Virus record (IMG/VR): IMGVR_UViG_3300049445_000231
Coordinates: 1 to 32,931 of that record
DNA length: 32,931 bases
Direction: 5' to 3' (one strand)
From: a virus
Shown: positions 31,845 to 32,931 of the stretch, piece by piece
How the letters are laid out: each line of letters opens with the position of its first letter
Position numbering within the stretch: position 1 is the first letter of the stretch
Position numbers and translations under genes: made by a program
Notes under the pieces: model-generated
Told to the model about the DNA's origin: nothing
What the model saw: only the letters and a program-made list of their open reading frames with translations
Database searches by the model: none

Positions 31845-32046
31845 CGGGTTCGTTGATCGAGATGGAGACCCCGATCTCCGTGCCCTCGTTGCGCGGGACC
31901 TCCAGCCAACCCATCATCGACTGTCCGATGGCCTCTTCCAGCGTCTTCCCACTGAATGCGCGGAAGAACCTACCGTCCTTGATCAGGGCCGCTTCCCACG
32001 TCTCCCCGGTCTTCCTCGCTGCGTACGTCACTGACACTGTTGCCAT
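31834..32046 (-). CDS. Hypothetical protein (70 aa)
   Basis: GGGAGG lies six bases before the ATG at 32046; the longer open frame has no comparable site. The product has a beta hairpin (MATVSVTYAARKTGETWEAAL), then GRFFRAFSGKTLEEAIGQSM helix and a final strand (GTEIGVSISIN). This alpha/beta layout resembles small HicB-like or phage accessory proteins, but no motif confirms that. Its first 77 bases overprint the end of the preceding gene, a longer overlap than elsewhere in the window. Confidence 0.6.
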   Translation of the reverse strand: MATVSVTYAARKTGETWEAALIKDGRFFRAFSGKTLEEAIGQSMMGWLEVPRNEGTEIGVSISINEPDAN

Positions 32047-32401
32047 TCTGTGCCTCCCTCGCGAGCTTGTCTGCATCGCTGATCAACTTCAACACAACCG
32101 CATCGGCGGTCTTCGGTGCACCCTTCTTCCGCCACGGAGTATGCTGACCATGGTAGAAGATGTCAAGCAGTTCCTCGACCGGTCCGGGTTCGAGCCCCGC
32201 CTTGATCGCAAGCACACGCCCCGCGAGGGCCTTGATGAACTGATCCTCATGATCCTTCCACCAGACACGCGAGCGAAGGGTGGGAGGGGGAGCCATGGGA
32301 ATCTGCACTCGCGAGGCTTTCCGGGTTACGTAACACGCGACGCAGCGGATACCCAGTTCACGAGGCCGCCGCTCGCACGCCTCACACAGAAGGGAAGACA
32401 T
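31970..32401 (-). CDS. Zinc-finger-like protein (143 aa)
   Basis: C6-x2-C9 and C20-x2-C23 near the N-terminus form a probable zinc ribbon (LCEACERRP, IRCVACYV). The centre is helical and basic (KDHEDQFIKALAGRVLAIKAG) and ends in a polar tail (EEDRGDVGSGPDQGR). The ATG overlaps the upstream DUF6378-like gene by 20 bases; its ribosome binding site is weak. The last 26 codons are overprinted by the next gene. A nucleic-acid-binding role is possible. Function not assigned. Confidence 0.6.
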   Translation of the reverse strand: MSSLLCEACERRPRELGIRCVACYVTRKASRVQIPMAPPPTLRSRVWWKDHEDQFIKALAGRVLAIKAGLEPGPVEELLDIFYHGQHTPWRKKGAPKTADAVVLKLISDADKLAREAQNGNSVSDVRSEEDRGDVGSGPDQGR

Positions 32402-32930
32402 CGCGCGGGTCCACCCCGGGGTTGGCCCTACGCCACTCGGCGATCATCTCCAGCGTCAGAGCGTAGCCCGCCGTGTCAGTGTTGTTGTCACGCTTCGGTG
32501 CGTTCCGGTGCCGGGACTGCTTCACGCAGATCATCGCCTGCCCGATGTCCTCGGCCTCCAGCCGTGCACCCGGCTTCAGCTTGTTGCGGAGGAGCGCCGT
32601 CAGCATGTCCGCGCTCCGCGTCATGTCGAAGATCGGATGGCCGTACGCGGCACCCCGGTCACCCAGCACGAGGCGGTGAGCCTCTTGTGCGACGCTCTCC
32701 ACAATGGGTATGTGGTACTGGACTTTCTTATTCGTGATCCACATCGGCTTCGGCTCGAACAGGTCCAACTGCTCCAGTGTCTCCTTCAGATCACCACCCT
32801 CGCGTATCTGCTTCTGGACGATCTCCTCCTGAGTCGGCTGAGTCTGCCGCTCCTCGATCGCCTGCCGCACGTACATCACCGCGTCGAGGAGTTCCTGATA
32901 GAGGTCCACGAGTGGATCGCGCCCATTCTC
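32382..32930 (-). CDS. DUF6378-like protein, 5' truncated by the window edge
   Basis: The frame is open to the right edge: residues before the first GTG (ENGRDPL) continue sensibly into DLYQELLDAVMYVRQAIEE, a MazG-like helix pair common in phage proteins, so the gene starts outside. The C-terminal region has the DUF6378 pattern: VLGDRGAAYGHPIFDMTRSADM, EDIGQAMICVKQSRH, and a D-N-N-T-D-T-A-G-Y-A ending. DUF6378 is frequent in phage genomes and has no proven function; the D-x-A-G-Y motif recalls nucleotide pyrophosphohydrolase folds. It is the first gene visible in the leftward operon. Confidence 0.76.
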   Translation of the reverse strand, partial: ENGRDPLVDLYQELLDAVMYVRQAIEERQTQPTQEEIVQKQIREGGDLKETLEQLDLFEPKPMWITNKKVQYHIPIVESVAQEAHRLVLGDRGAAYGHPIFDMTRSADMLTALLRNKLKPGARLEAEDIGQAMICVKQSRHRNAPKRDNNTDTAGYALTLEMIAEWRRANPGVDPRDVFPSV

Positions 32931-32931
32931 A

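Noticed and set aside
31727-32737. 336-codon open frame on the + strand
   Set aside because: It lies antisense to the endolysin, a 70-residue protein, the zinc-finger and DUF6378-like genes, which have coupled starts and recognised motifs. Its translation is low-complexity Arg/Ser/Pro.
1-32931. CRISPR arrays, insertion sequences, long direct repeats
   Set aside because: None were seen; the only repeats are within proteins (His-rich repeats, DDF repeats) and short ribosome-binding motifs.

Overview
The window is a 32.9 kb piece of a high-GC tailed double-stranded DNA phage (Caudoviricetes). Nearly every base is coding. Genes are joined by ATGA/TAATG overlaps or gaps of a few bases, and most carry a purine-rich ribosome binding site (AAGGAG, TAGGAGG or GAAAGG) directly after the previous stop. 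Both ends cut through genes: an SPFH-like gene on the left and a DUF6378-like gene on the right. I see no integrase, repressor, CRISPR array, insertion sequence or complete canonical tRNA.

Rightward virion block (about 1-29833, + strand). The order is: SPFH/band-7-like fragment, three small proteins, terminase large subunit (1249-3126), a His-rich triple-repeat fibre/collar-like protein (3599-4942), a DEDDy-type 3'-5' exonuclease (5163-5744), portal (5741-7708), a DUF6496-like small protein, scaffold candidate (8376-9533), and an SU10-like (DUF5309) major capsid protein (9653-10681). A run of seven very small proteins and one 140-residue protein follows, then a GT-B glycosyltransferase (12681-13991), head-tail adaptor candidate (13993-14955), tail nozzle/tubular-B-like protein (14965-18072), fibre or appendage proteins including a TNF/C1q-like jelly roll (18082-20222), and four internal-virion/ejection protein candidates, the last two very large (1462 and 840 residues, polyvalent-protein style). 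The block ends with a membrane protein, a 3-TM GTA-type holin and a 55-residue hydrophobic peptide. No tape measure, sheath or tail tube gene is visible. Together with the nozzle and ejection proteins this suggests a short-tailed podovirus-like particle (inference).

A strong bidirectional rho-independent terminator (29846-29888) separates this block from a leftward operon (- strand, 32930 to 30007). That operon encodes a DUF6378-like protein, a zinc-finger protein, a 70-residue protein, a T4-type lysozyme (endolysin), two tiny proteins, a DEDDh exonuclease and two unrecognised proteins. Its 3' end carries an orphan tRNA T-arm and a downstream segment that looks like the matching tRNA 5' half, in permuted order. 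The lysis genes are therefore split: holin on the rightward transcript, endolysin on the leftward one.

The host cannot be fixed from the sequence. The GH24 endolysin and GTA-type holin lean towards a Gram-negative, possibly alphaproteobacterial host, and the base composition indicates a high-GC bacterium. There is no gene-free stretch longer than 300 bases. The largest gaps are 29889-30006 (the tRNA-like region) and 9534-9652 (a hairpin and the capsid ribosome binding site).
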